A stretch of 64,000 nt of DNA from Marinihelvus sp963695135 (GTDB lineage Bacteria; Pseudomonadota; Gammaproteobacteria; Xanthomonadales; SZUA-36), in the NCBI GenBank assembly GCA_963695135.1, contig CAVOGA010000005.1, positions 124,001 through 188,000 on the forward strand, in the 5' to 3' direction. This document shows, piece by piece, positions 25,794-35,395 of this stretch. Each line of letters starts with the position of its first letter. Position 1 is the stretch's first letter. The position numbers were made by a program, and so were the translations under genes. A model generated the notes under the pieces. It saw only the letters and a list, made by a program, of their open reading frames with translations. It had not been told where the DNA came from and searched no databases.

Positions 25794-28388
25794 CAGGCCG
25801 CCGCGCTGGCCAGGAAATCCTGGGCGAAACGCTGCAGAACACCACCGGCAGAATAGATGGACACTTCTTCCTCCGTATCCAGCCGGCACAGGACCGGTAT
25901 CTCGACCCGCTCACCGTTGGCGCGGTGCATGACCAGCGTAAGCCGGGCGCCCGCGGCCGGATCACCCTCGACATCAAAGGTTTCGGTCCCGTCCATCTGG
26001 AAACTGTGGCGCGTTTGGCCGTCGACAAACTCCAGCGGCAACACCCCCATGCCGATCAGGTTGGTGCGGTGAATGCGCTCAAAGCCTTCCGCAACGATCG
26101 CCTCCACCCCGGCCAGGCGCACGCCTTTCGCCGCCCAGTCGCGGGAGGAGCCCTGCCCGTAATCCTTGCCGGCAATAATAATCAGCGGTTGCTTGCGCTC
26201 CATGTAGGTTTCAATCGCCTCCCACATGCGCGTGACCTCGCCCTCCGGCTCCACGCGGGCGAGCGAGCCTTCCCGTACCTCGCCATTTGCGTCCAGGACC
26301 ATTTCGTTGCGCACCCGCGGATTCGCCAGGGTCGCGCGTTGCGCGGTCAGGTGATCGCCGCGGTGGGTGGCGTAGGAGTTAAAGTCCTCCTCCGGCACAT
26401 CCATGCTCGCCAGGTATTCGCCGGCGGCGCTGCTGGCAAGAATCGCGTTCGACGGCGACAGGTGGTCCGTGGTGATGTTGTCCCCCAGGATCGCCAGTGG
26501 CCGCATGCCCGTGAGATCACCAGCTTCCGGCCAGGGCGCCTTCCCAGTAGGGCGGGCGGCGGATATAGGTGCTCTTGGGGCGCCAGTCATAAAGCGGCTC
26601 AACCTTGTTGAAGGACGCCTTGATCTTGGCAAACATCGGGTCGTACACCTGGTGGTACTGTTCGGGTTTGACGAACTCGGCAACCACCGCGTCAATTTCC
26701 TCGTCGCTGGGCCACAGGTCCTGCAGCCGCACCGGGTTGCCCTCATGGTCCGTGCCGAGAATGCCCCGTTCGATATCAAACCGGATCGTACCGGCCAGCG
26801 CATAGGCGACCACCAGCGGCGGGGAGGCCAGGAAAGCCTGCTTCGCATAGGGATGAATACGGCCGTCAAAATTGCGGTTTCCTGACAGTACCGCGGTCGT
26901 GTAAAGGTCCCGCTCGATCAGTTCTTTCTGAATCTCCGGATCGAGCGCGCCGCTCATGCCGTTGCAGGTGGTGCAGGCAAAGCCGACGATGCCGAAGCCC
27001 AGGGCTTCGAGTTCCGGCAGCAGGCCCGAGTCCTCCAGGTACAGCTGAACCGACTTTGAACCCGGCGCCAGGGAGCTTTTTACCCAGGGTTTGCGGGTCA
27101 GCCCGGCCCGGTTGGCATTGCGCGCCAGCAGACCGGCGGCGACCACGTTGCGCGGGTTGCTGGTGTTGGTGCAACTGGTGATGGCGGCGATGATGATGGC
27201 GCCATCCGGCATCAGGCCTTCCTCATTTTCGACCACGCCGCTGATCCCCGCTGCCGCCAGGTCGCTGGTGGACACGCGCCGGCTCGGGCTCGAGGGCCCG
27301 GCAATATTGCGGCCGACGCTGGACAGGTCAAAGCGCAGCACGCGTTCGAACTGCGCATCCTGCAGCGAATCAGACCAGAGTCCGGCGTGTTTCGCGTAGG
27401 TTTCCACCAGCCGCACCTGGTCATCCTCGCGGCCGGTCAGGCGCAGGTAGTCGATGGTGTTGTCATCAATGGAAAACATGGCCGCGGTGGCCCCGTACTC
27501 CGGTGTCATGTTGCTGATCGTGGCCCGGTCGCCCAGGGTCAGGTCGCCGGCCCCTTCGCCAAAAAACTCCAGGTAGGCGCCCACGACCTTTTCCGCGCGC
27601 AGAAACTCGGTGATGGCCAGCACGATGTCCGTGGCGGTGATGCCCGGCTGACGCCGCCCCACCAGTTCCACGCCCACGATGTCCGGCAACCGCATCCAGG
27701 ACGCGCGCCCGAGCATGACGCTCTCCGCCTCCAGGCCGCCAACACCCACCGCGATGACGCCCAGGGCATCCACGTGTGGCGTGTGACTGTCGGTACCGAC
27801 CAGCGTGTCCGGATAAGCCACCCCGTTGTCGTTATGTATGACCGGCGACATTTTCTCCAGGTTGATCTGGTGCATGATCCCGTTGCCCGGAGGAATCACA
27901 TCCACGTTGTCAAAAGCGAGCTTGGTCCAGTTGATGAAATGGAAGCGGTCCTCGTTTCGCCGGTCCTCGATTTCCCGGTTCTTGTTAAAGGCCTCCGGAT
28001 CGGAGCCGGCGTACTCAACGGCCAGGGAGTGATCAACGATCAGCTGGGTCGGCACGACCGGGTTGACCAGGGAAGGGTCACCCCCCTCCGCAGCAATGGC
28101 ATCGCGCAAACCCGCCAGGTCCACCAGGGCGGTCTGGCCCAGAATGTCATGGCAGACCACGCGCGCCGGAAACCAGGGGAAGTCCAGGTCGCGGCGGCGT
28201 TCAATCAGCTGCTCCAGGGAGGCGCGCAGGCGCTCCGGCGGACAGCGTCGCACCAGGTTTTCCGCGAAAACGCGGGAGGTGTAGGGCAGGCGTTCGTAGG
28301 CGCCGGGCTTGATGTCATTGACCGCTTGTCGCGTGTCGAAGTAGTCGAGATCGGTGCCAGGCAGGGGTTTGCGGTAATCGGAGTTCAT
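25793..28388 (-). CDS. acnD: 2-methylcitrate dehydratase AcnD, Fe/S-dependent (one frameshift)
   Basis: Aconitase-family enzyme of the 2-methylcitrate cycle, about 864 residues when one surplus base near 26519 is removed (CTGGCCGGAAGC should read CTGGCCGAAGC). Cluster ligands are present: AITSCTNTSNP and FACTTCNGMSG. The upstream reading frame covers residues 1-622 ending ...PPYWEGALA; the downstream frame resumes with GMRPLAILGDNITTDHLSPSN and ends at 25793. Adjacent text on both sides is fully conserved, and prpF overlaps the stop, which favours a sequencing error over gene death. A terminator at 28470 separates it from rhlE, so the operon is acnD-prpF only. Confidence 0.92.
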
Positions 28389-28469
28389 GGTGTCGGCGTA
28401 CGGCTATGAGTTGCGTCCCATTATCCTCGCTTCTGACCCGGTCGTCACACGCACACGGCACCCGTAAAC

Positions 28470-28500
28470 AAAAAAACCCCGCCATTGGCGGGGTTTTTTT
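28470..28500. terminator. Rho-independent terminator after rhlE
   Basis: Seven A, stem CCCCGCC / GGCGGGG with an ATT loop, then seven T. Lies 22 bases beyond the rhlE stop and upstream of acnD; symmetrical, so it can stop transcription either way. Confidence 0.93.
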
Positions 28501-28522
28501 CGATCTGGAACGGAAAACGGTA

Positions 28523-29977
28523 TCAGTTACCGAAAACCGCCCTGGAAGCAGAGCTGCGTCCGCCGTTACCGGACGAGGCCTTGCGACCCTGTCCGTTGCG
28601 ACGGCCACTGCGGTTCGGCTTCGCAGCACCATTGCCCGAAGCGTTACCGCGGCCCGCGCCATGGCCTGAACCATTGCCCGAACCATTACCCGCGCCCTGG
28701 CGGGCACTGCGTGACGCAGATCCCCGCCCGGCGCCGGCGCCGGACTTGCTCCGGCCAGCACTGCGGCCATTGCCGCGGCCATTGCTGCGGCCGTTGCTCC
28801 GGCCATTGCTGCGACCATTAGGGGGTGAAGCCGTGGTCGGCTTGTCCATCGGCTCATAGCCGTCCAGGACCTCCAGCTCAAAGCCGCGTCCGAGCAATTT
28901 CTCGATATCGCGCAGCAGGCCGTGCTCGTCGGCAGCCACCAGGGAAACCGCTTCGCCCTCATGACCGGCCCGCCCGGTGCGACCGATACGGTGCACATAG
29001 TCCTCGGAAACGTTGGGCAGGTCGTAGTTGACCACGTGCGGCAACTGGTCAATATCCAGGCCACGCGCGGCGATGTCCGTCGCCACCAGGATCCGGGTGT
29101 TGCCATTTTTGAAAGCCTTGAGAGCCTTCGTACGCGCACCCTGGCTCTTATTGCCGTGAATCGCCATGGCGGTCAGGCCATCCTGCTCCAGCTGCTGGGC
29201 CAGGCGGTTGGCGCCATGCTTGGTGCGGGAAAACACCAGTACCTGCTGCCAGTTGCCGGAGCCGATCATGTGGCTCAGCATTTCCCGCTTGCGGGACTTG
29301 TCGACGCGGATAAAGCGCTGCTCGATCCGCTCGGCGGTGTTGTTCGTGCCTGCCACCTCGATCAGCTTCGGCTGATCCAGCAGGGTGTTGGCAAGGGCAC
29401 GGATTTCTTTTGAAAAGGTCGCAGAAAACAGCAGCGTCTGGCGCTCGGTTTTCGACGGCAGCAGTTCCAGTACGCGCCGGATGTCATGGATAAAGCCCAT
29501 GTCCAGCATGCGGTCGGCCTCGTCCAGTACCAGCATTTCGACGGCTGACAGGTTGATGGTGCCCTGGCCCGCGTGGTCCAGCAGGCGTCCGGGCGTTGCC
29601 ACGACGATGTCACAGCCGTTGCGCAGACGGCTGGCCTGCGGGCCAAAGCCCACGCCGCCGAAAATCACCGTGGAACTCAGGCCGAGGTGCTTGCCGTAAA
29701 CGCGAACGCTCTCGCCAACCTGGGCGGCCAGTTCGCGCGTCGGCGCCAGCACCAGGGCGCGGACTTTTCCGGAGCCCTGGCGGCCGTGCAGCAGCTGCAG
29801 CATCGGCAGGGTAAAACCTGCGGTTTTGCCCGTGCCCGTCTGGGCGCCGGCAAGCAGATCGTGGCCTTCCAGGATCGCCGGTATGGCCTGTTCCTGGATG
29901 GGTGTGGGGGTATCGTAGCCCTGCTCACGCACGGCACGTAAAATCCCGGCCTCGAGGCCGAAATGATCAAAAGACAT
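28523..29977 (-). CDS. rhlE: DEAD-box ATP-dependent RNA helicase RhlE
   Basis: 484 residues. Helicase core (1-375) has the Q motif with SFDHFGLEAGILRAV, AGAQTGTGKT (Walker A), PTRELAAQV, VLDEADRMLDMGF, FSATF and HRIGRTGRAG. RhlE-type enzymes act in ribosome assembly and RNA turnover. The C-terminal 100 residues are low-complexity and basic: tandem NGRS units, then Gly/Asn/Ser/Arg-rich sequence, probably a disordered RNA-binding tail. ATG 29977 has GGAG upstream. Promoter presumably in 29978-30212, where I see no gene. Confidence 0.93.
   Translation of the reverse strand: MSFDHFGLEAGILRAVREQGYDTPTPIQEQAIPAILEGHDLLAGAQTGTGKTAGFTLPMLQLLHGRQGSGKVRALVLAPTRELAAQVGESVRVYGKHLGLSSTVIFGGVGFGPQASRLRNGCDIVVATPGRLLDHAGQGTINLSAVEMLVLDEADRMLDMGFIHDIRRVLELLPSKTERQTLLFSATFSKEIRALANTLLDQPKLIEVAGTNNTAERIEQRFIRVDKSRKREMLSHMIGSGNWQQVLVFSRTKHGANRLAQQLEQDGLTAMAIHGNKSQGARTKALKAFKNGNTRILVATDIAARGLDIDQLPHVVNYDLPNVSEDYVHRIGRTGRAGHEGEAVSLVAADEHGLLRDIEKLLGRGFELEVLDGYEPMDKPTTASPPNGRSNGRSNGRSNGRGNGRSAGRSKSGAGAGRGSASRSARQGAGNGSGNGSGHGAGRGNASGNGAAKPNRSGRRNGQGRKASSGNGGRSSASRAVFGN
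28761..28820 (-). repeat. Five tandem 12-base repeats in the rhlE tail
   Basis: Five head-to-tail copies of a unit close to CTGCGGCCATTG (plus strand), encoding repeated N-G-R-S. Near-identical at the DNA level, so copy number may vary between strains. Confidence 0.85.
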
Positions 29978-30212
29978 TGGATATTGCTCCAGTCATGCCC
30001 ATTCCCTGCATTCAGGGAAAACCGGTCAGGGCTGGATAAGATGTGATTTACCAGGAACTCAGTGAAGTGACCTGGAATCCTTTCGGGCGGCCGGAAAAAT
30101 GACCCCGACCTGCAGAGATACCACCGGTTGGGTACCCGCGAAAGGCGATAGTCTAGCAGGAAACCGCTTCGCGCGCTTGAAAACCTCAGCGCGCCGGTCT
30201 CATTGCCCGGTT

Positions 30213-31634
30213 CTACAGCAAGGGCGCCGCCAGCCGTGAAACCTGCACCCCGGCACGCCACCACAAGGTTTTCCGGTCAAAGTCCTGCGGATCGATAATC
30301 TTCGCCTGGGCAAAGTCCGCCTCAAGCATGCGGGCCATCTCTGCATTGAAAGCCTCATCGACAATCACCGCACTGACCTCAAAATTGAGCCGGAAGGACC
30401 GGTTGTCGAGGTTATGCGTGCCGACGCTGGAAATATCGTCATCGATCAGCATGACTTTCTGGTGCATAAAGCCCGGCGCATAGGCATAGAAGCGAATTCC
30501 CAGGTCACGCAGTTCGTTGATGTAGTGAAACCCCGCCAGGTGGGTCGGCCAGCTGTCGCCCTTGGCGGAGGTGAGGATACGCACATCCACGCCGCGCAGC
30601 GCGGCCAGCTGCAGCGCTTTCATGACCGCGTCATCGGGCACGAAATAGGCGGCCGACAGCCAGGCGCGCTCATGCGCGGCGTTCAGGGCAGATACGAAAA
30701 ACAGGCTGGCGTTCTCCAGCCGCGAGGCAGGGCCCGTGGGCAGGATGACCATGTATTTGTTCGCCTCCACCGCGACCGGCTCCCACCTGACCTCCGGCAG
30801 TTCGCGGGTCGCCCAGTACCAGTCACCGAGAATGGTCAGTTGCACCTGCATAACCGCCGGCCCCTCGATACGGATGTGCGTATCGCGCCAGGGGCTGAAC
30901 TTCGGGTCCTTACCGAGATAGGCATCGCCGACGTTGTGGCCGCCCAGCCATGCCTGAACGCCATCGACGACCACCATTTTCCGGTGGTTCCGGAAGTTGA
31001 TCTGGAAGCGGTTGCCACGGCCGCGCGTCGGTTTGAAGGCGCTGACCCCGATGCCCGCCTCCTCCATGCTTTCGATGAAAGCGTCCTCCAGGGTGAGACT
31101 GCCGACCTCGTCATAGAGCACGTAGACCCTGACACCTGCGCTGGCCCGTTCGACCAGCGCGTCGCGCACCCGCCGGCCAAGCTCGTCGTCATTGATCATG
31201 TAGAACTGGAACAGGATGTATTCCTGCGCCCCCGCAATACCCGCCATGATGCTGTCGAAGGTCGCCTCCCCGTTGATCAGAAGTTCAATGTCGTTGCCAC
31301 CCGCCATATCAAACCCGGTCAGCTTCTCCAGCGCGTGGCGCCAGGACGGCTCATTACTGGACTCCAGCACGTGGGGCGCGAAACTCTCCCGGTAACGCTT
31401 CATCACCTCTTCAACGCCACCGTGGCTCTCCCGGAATGCGGCAGCGCGCCCGGCAAACTTGTTGCGCCCCAACACCAGGTACAGGGGCAAGGCCAGGAAC
31501 GGAAAGCTGACCAGGGACACCACCCAGGCCACCGCGCCCTGGGAAGTCCGGGTGCTGATGGCGGCGTGCAGGGCGGCGCCGAACCCCGCCAGGTAAAACA
31601 CGGCGACCATCAGGCCAATGATCGCGCCGATCAC
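30213..31634 (-). CDS. cls: Cardiolipin synthase (phospholipase D family)
   Basis: 473 residues. Joins two phosphatidylglycerol molecules at the inner membrane. Two N-terminal helices (about 4-24 and 32-55, the second including VAWVVSLVSFPFLALPLYLV) and two HKD motifs: HRKMVVVDGVQAWLGGHN and HQKVMLIDDDISSVGTHN. Start is GTG 31634, overlapping the rlmJ stop as GTGA. A second cls lies about 4 kb away at 35396; the two share domain layout but are clearly diverged. No gene between this one and rhlE. Confidence 0.92.
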   Translation of the reverse strand: MIGAIIGLMVAVFYLAGFGAALHAAISTRTSQGAVAWVVSLVSFPFLALPLYLVLGRNKFAGRAAAFRESHGGVEEVMKRYRESFAPHVLESSNEPSWRHALEKLTGFDMAGGNDIELLINGEATFDSIMAGIAGAQEYILFQFYMINDDELGRRVRDALVERASAGVRVYVLYDEVGSLTLEDAFIESMEEAGIGVSAFKPTRGRGNRFQINFRNHRKMVVVDGVQAWLGGHNVGDAYLGKDPKFSPWRDTHIRIEGPAVMQVQLTILGDWYWATRELPEVRWEPVAVEANKYMVILPTGPASRLENASLFFVSALNAAHERAWLSAAYFVPDDAVMKALQLAALRGVDVRILTSAKGDSWPTHLAGFHYINELRDLGIRFYAYAPGFMHQKVMLIDDDISSVGTHNLDNRSFRLNFEVSAVIVDEAFNAEMARMLEADFAQAKIIDPQDFDRKTLWWRAGVQVSRLAAPLL

Positions 31635-32479
31635 TGCCCCGTCCCGTTCACATCATTGCCCTGAAGCCTCAGCTCGGCGCTTCCGTCTTCACCGAGCAGG
31701 CTGGTTATCAGGGCCGCACAGAGTTCGAGCTGTTGTTCCAGCTGCCACGGAGGATTGAGAATCCACATACCGCTGCCATACATGCCACGCGCAGCAGCGC
31801 TTGCGACCTGCAGCTCCACGCTCAGCTGCTTGCCACCCAGTTGCCGGAGCCCCCTGCGCATGGGCTCCAGTTCGGGACGGTCAAGAAGCGGGTACCACAC
31901 CAGGTAGACACCCGTGGCAAAACGCCGCTGTGCCGCCCGCACCGCGTCGACGACCTGACGATAGTCATTTTTTATCTCGTAGGGCGGGTCAATCAACACC
32001 AGGCCCCGCCGTTCCCGGGGCGGCATCAGTGCCTTCAGGCGCTCAAAGCCATCTGCGCGGGTGACGTGGATGTTACGTGCGCCGGCAGCCCAGGCGCTCA
32101 GCGCCTCGAAGTCGGCAGGATGCAATTCGCTGAGCTCCAGGCGATCCCCGCCCCGCAGCAGGGCGCGCGCCAGGGCCGGCGAACCCGGGTACTCACCGGG
32201 AGCCTGCCCGGGATTGAATGAGCGGATCAGCTCGCGAAAACGGTCCAGTGGGGCCGGCAAATCGGCCGCCGCCATCAGCCTGCTGATGCCGCCCTCGTGT
32301 TCCCGGTTTTTGCTGGCCGGCCCGGCATCAAGCCGGCAGGTGCCGGGACCAGCGTGGGTGTCGACAAAGCACAGCGGCTTCGGTTTTAGCAGCAGTCGCT
32401 CGAGCGCCAGCATCAACACCAGGTGTTTCAGCACATCGGCGTGATTACCCGCATGAAACGCATGCCGGTAGCTCAGCAT
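31631..32479 (-). CDS. rlmJ: 23S rRNA (adenine(2030)-N6)-methyltransferase RlmJ
   Basis: 282 residues, family length. Methylates A2030 of 23S rRNA. Starts with the diagnostic MLSYRHAFHAGNHADVLKH, has the FVDTHAGPG SAM-binding segment and the catalytic LIDPPYEIKNDY motif. ATG 32479. The stop is translationally coupled to cls. Mainly a gammaproteobacterial family, which supports the taxonomic reading. Confidence 0.96.
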   Translation of the reverse strand: MLSYRHAFHAGNHADVLKHLVLMLALERLLLKPKPLCFVDTHAGPGTCRLDAGPASKNREHEGGISRLMAAADLPAPLDRFRELIRSFNPGQAPGEYPGSPALARALLRGGDRLELSELHPADFEALSAWAAGARNIHVTRADGFERLKALMPPRERRGLVLIDPPYEIKNDYRQVVDAVRAAQRRFATGVYLVWYPLLDRPELEPMRRGLRQLGGKQLSVELQVASAAARGMYGSGMWILNPPWQLEQQLELCAALITSLLGEDGSAELRLQGNDVNGTGQ

Positions 32480-32589
32480 GGGGCGTGAACCTGGCGCGGG
32501 CGCATTGCGGTCTTGCGGGTCAGCCTGGACATGGCGCCACTATGCCACAGGCCCAGCGACCCGGTGACGGCCCAGACCCGGTCCCGGGC

Positions 32590-33330
32590 TCAGGCTGAAC
32601 CCGGAGTCTCGCCGTACACCGCATGGCGACGCCACAGGTCCACGTAGTTGTTGCTGCCCGCTATGCCGATGGCTTCGATATTGCCCGCCTTTGCCCAGCG
32701 GGGCTTGCGCTTGGCCACCAGTTTGCCGGGTTTTAGCTGGTAACCGCGCAGGTAGTTGCGCCATTTCACGTCCACCACGTTGCCAATCAGGACGCCTTCA
32801 TGCACCTGGTGCCGGGCGATGGCCGCGCCGAGCGGCGCCATGGTGGGCATCAGGGGGTTGGAACCGTAATGACGCTGCTCGCAGTGGCTGACCACGGTAT
32901 CAATGGCGGTATCGAAAACCGCGTGTCCGGGGCGGGCGTACATCAATGCGACAGAGCAGGACCACAGGGTGTCCCAGGGACCCGTGGAGCGGAAAAATAC
33001 GAACTCCGGGTCGCCACCGGTGCTTTGCCGGTCCAGGGGATTGGTGAACATGGTGACGCCAATATCAACGTACCAGCCACCCAGGACCCTCAAAAGACAA
33101 TATTTGAACAGATCCGCCTTGTAGGCGAATGGCCTCAACCGGTCAAAGGCTTCGCGCACCCGGGACGGGAAGTTGTCATCGATAAATTCCGCCGCATCCT
33201 GCAGGGACCAGCAACGGTACTCGTGACCGGCAAAAACCTTCTGGACCGAATGCGCCGCCTGGCGGGCGTAACCCGTCAGCGCGGTCGACCCGTTCTCGCT
33301 GAACACCACCTGGTGTACCCTGTTAACCAT
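32590..33330 (-). CDS. GT32-like glycosyltransferase with a DXD-region variant
   Basis: 246 residues from ATG 33330, where the family-typical MVNRVHQVVFSENG begins; an in-frame extension to 33441 would run into the divergent PhyH gene. Resembles the glycosyltransferase family 32 (DXD sugar-binding region) proteins: RPFAYKADLFKYCLLRVLGG followed by WYVDIGVTMF, then a late NYVDLWRRHAVY. The metal-binding D-x-D reads D-I-G, losing its second Asp. Sugar donor and acceptor are unknown. It faces away from a PhyH-type dioxygenase with 90 bases between starts. Confidence 0.72.
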   Translation of the reverse strand: MVNRVHQVVFSENGSTALTGYARQAAHSVQKVFAGHEYRCWSLQDAAEFIDDNFPSRVREAFDRLRPFAYKADLFKYCLLRVLGGWYVDIGVTMFTNPLDRQSTGGDPEFVFFRSTGPWDTLWSCSVALMYARPGHAVFDTAIDTVVSHCEQRHYGSNPLMPTMAPLGAAIARHQVHEGVLIGNVVDVKWRNYLRGYQLKPGKLVAKRKPRWAKAGNIEAIGIAGSNNYVDLWRRHAVYGETPGSA

Positions 33331-33420
33331 GCCCGGAAAGTAACGATTCAGCGGCGCGCAGTCCAGCGCGGCTGCAATGAACCGACGGCACGTTGCCCAT
33401 CGCCAAACAATTGATCCCTT

Positions 33421-34179
33421 ATGAACAGCGAAATGATCCACACCCCATCATCGCTTGACGTGACCCTCGACGAGGTCAGGCGCACGGGCGCGGGCGTGAT
33501 TGAGGGGGTTTTCGGTCCCGATGAGGTCGCCCGGGCCAGGCAGCTGATCATGGATCACGCGGATGCCATGCCAAACACCCGACCCTACCCCGGCGCACGC
33601 CACCTGGCCGGTTTTCACCGTTTTCCTGCGCTTGAACCGCTGCACCGCATGCTCACCGGCAACCCGCTTGTCCAGGCCGCCATGGCCGGACTGTGTGGCG
33701 GCAGCTACCGGACCATCGGCCTCAGCGACATCACCGTGGACCGCTCACAGCAGTGGCACAAGGATTTGCTGCGCGGCGAATTCACGCGCTACCTCGGTGA
33801 GCCGCCCTACTGCCCCGCCTGGCATGGCACGGTCTTCAAGGTGATCGCCTACCTGCAGGACACCCGCTCGCTGCGCATCGTGCCCGGCTCACACCGGGTG
33901 GACATCGATCTTGCCAATGACGCGGCGGCGATCCCGTCGACCGAAACGGCGACGCAGGCGATAGCCGCTTCCCTTGGCGATGCGGTGATCATCGATATCT
34001 GCACCACCCATTGCGGCTCCCCGGAGTCCGTGTTTCTGGAGGCGGATAAGGGTGCGCCACCAAAAATCCTGGTCTCAACAGTATTTGGTCGTTCACAGGC
34101 CCCGCTGACCGACCGCCTTGAACTGGGTAACGCTGCCCGCATGAACCACTGGACCCGGAGACACCAACCGGCGCTCTGA
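33421..34179 (+). CDS. Phytanoyl-CoA dioxygenase (PhyH) family protein
   Basis: 252 residues. Fe(II)/2-oxoglutarate-dependent oxygenase fold. Iron ligands are likely the His and Asp of QQWHKDLL and the distal His in IDICTTHCGS; LRIVPGSHRVDI is the usual PhyH stretch. The family hydroxylates many small molecules, so the substrate cannot be named. It shares its upstream region with the divergent glycosyltransferase, and converges with the antiporter gene leaving only 6 bases between stops. Confidence 0.82.
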   Translation: MNSEMIHTPSSLDVTLDEVRRTGAGVIEGVFGPDEVARARQLIMDHADAMPNTRPYPGARHLAGFHRFPALEPLHRMLTGNPLVQAAMAGLCGGSYRTIGLSDITVDRSQQWHKDLLRGEFTRYLGEPPYCPAWHGTVFKVIAYLQDTRSLRIVPGSHRVDIDLANDAAAIPSTETATQAIAASLGDAVIIDICTTHCGSPESVFLEADKGAPPKILVSTVFGRSQAPLTDRLELGNAARMNHWTRRHQPAL

Positions 34180-34185
34180 ACTGCC

Positions 34186-35385
34186 TCAGGTGCGATCCTG
34201 CTCGCGGGGGCCCAGCCATTGTGCATACTTCCACGCAGTGACCCCGTGCAGCACCAGGCTCATCAGCACCGTGCACGCGACCACCAGGGACATGAGCGCA
34301 GCGTTTTCCAGCCCTTCGTCGAGCACGATGATGGCAAAAACGATGCTCGCCAGCCCCCGTGGACCAAACCAGCCCATGAACCAGCGCGCCCGGGGGCTTT
34401 CACCGGAACCGGCCATGCTCAGGTAGACCGGCAGCATGCGCACAGCGGTCAGGCTGAGTGCGGCGTAAAGCGCGATGGTCCAGGTGAACTGGTTGAATAT
34501 CTGCCCCACAACCGCCGAACCGAACATAAACCAGGTCAGCAGCGCCAGCACCTCGGCCACACCCTCGGCCGGCTCAAGCAGGTGCGCCGCCTCTTTCCGC
34601 ACCAGGTGACCGAATAAGAGACCGCCGGTGAAAGACGCGATATATCCACTGCCATGCAGGCTCTGCGCAAAGGCAAAACAGGTGAGCGCCAACGCCCCCG
34701 TTGTAATCTGGTGCCACACAGGGTCATTCCACCCGAGTCGCGCGGCGTAGCGCATCAGCCAGGCGCCGGCGGCAGCGACAGACAGGCCAACCAACAGGCC
34801 CACGCCGAGCTCCTCCGCCAGCAGCGTCATGATCAGGCCTTCCCCGACGGCCTTTTCGCTGCCCAGCTCCAGCGCCACGAAAACAAACAGTACGGGAACG
34901 CATAACCCGTCGTTCAGGCCGCTTTCCACGTTCAGGCCCTCCCGCAGGCGGTCAGGCACCTCCGGATTTGTCACCACCGCCTTGCCCAGCGCCGCATCCG
35001 TTGCGGCGAGCATGGTGGACAGGATTGCCGCCTCGAACACCGACAATACGTCGAACAGGACCAGGGTCAGACCGAAGCCGAACAGGATCGACAGGGGCAG
35101 GCCGAGCAGCAGCAGACGCGCCGGAATGCCAAAGCGGGCCTTCAGGGTAGCGAGATTGGCATTGGCCGCGTCGGTGAACAGGAACAGCGCGAGGGTCAGA
35201 TCCGCCAGGGTTCGCAGCGTGCTCCTGTCGCTCTCGCCGGGAAACCAGCCCAGGAATACCGGACCCATCAACAGCCCTGCCGCCACGAAGATGATCGGCC
35301 CGGAGAGGACGCTGCGGGCTACGCGTCCGGCAACCAGGCTGTACAGAAAAACGAACAGCGCGAGAATGGCCAGTTCGAGGTGCAT
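34186..35385 (-). CDS. CPA1-family cation:proton antiporter
   Basis: 399 residues from ATG 35385, 11 bases after the cls stop; a longer frame to 35469 lies inside cls and lacks a transporter-like N-terminus. Twelve or so helices with the antiporter core: LFLFTDAANANL, TDAALGKAVVTNP, NVESGLNDGLCVPV (conserved Asp) and GWFGPRGLASIVFAI. Family members exchange Na+ or K+ for H+. Probably cotranscribed with the upstream cls, linking envelope lipid and ion homeostasis (inference). Confidence 0.88.
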   Translation of the reverse strand: MHLELAILALFVFLYSLVAGRVARSVLSGPIIFVAAGLLMGPVFLGWFPGESDRSTLRTLADLTLALFLFTDAANANLATLKARFGIPARLLLLGLPLSILFGFGLTLVLFDVLSVFEAAILSTMLAATDAALGKAVVTNPEVPDRLREGLNVESGLNDGLCVPVLFVFVALELGSEKAVGEGLIMTLLAEELGVGLLVGLSVAAAGAWLMRYAARLGWNDPVWHQITTGALALTCFAFAQSLHGSGYIASFTGGLLFGHLVRKEAAHLLEPAEGVAEVLALLTWFMFGSAVVGQIFNQFTWTIALYAALSLTAVRMLPVYLSMAGSGESPRARWFMGWFGPRGLASIVFAIIVLDEGLENAALMSLVVACTVLMSLVLHGVTAWKYAQWLGPREQDRT

Positions 35386-35395
35386 CAGCCCCTGC

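Noticed and set aside
28745..28830. Short direct repeats that could suggest a CRISPR array
   Set aside because: Units are head-to-tail 12-mers without spacers and lie in frame inside rhlE.
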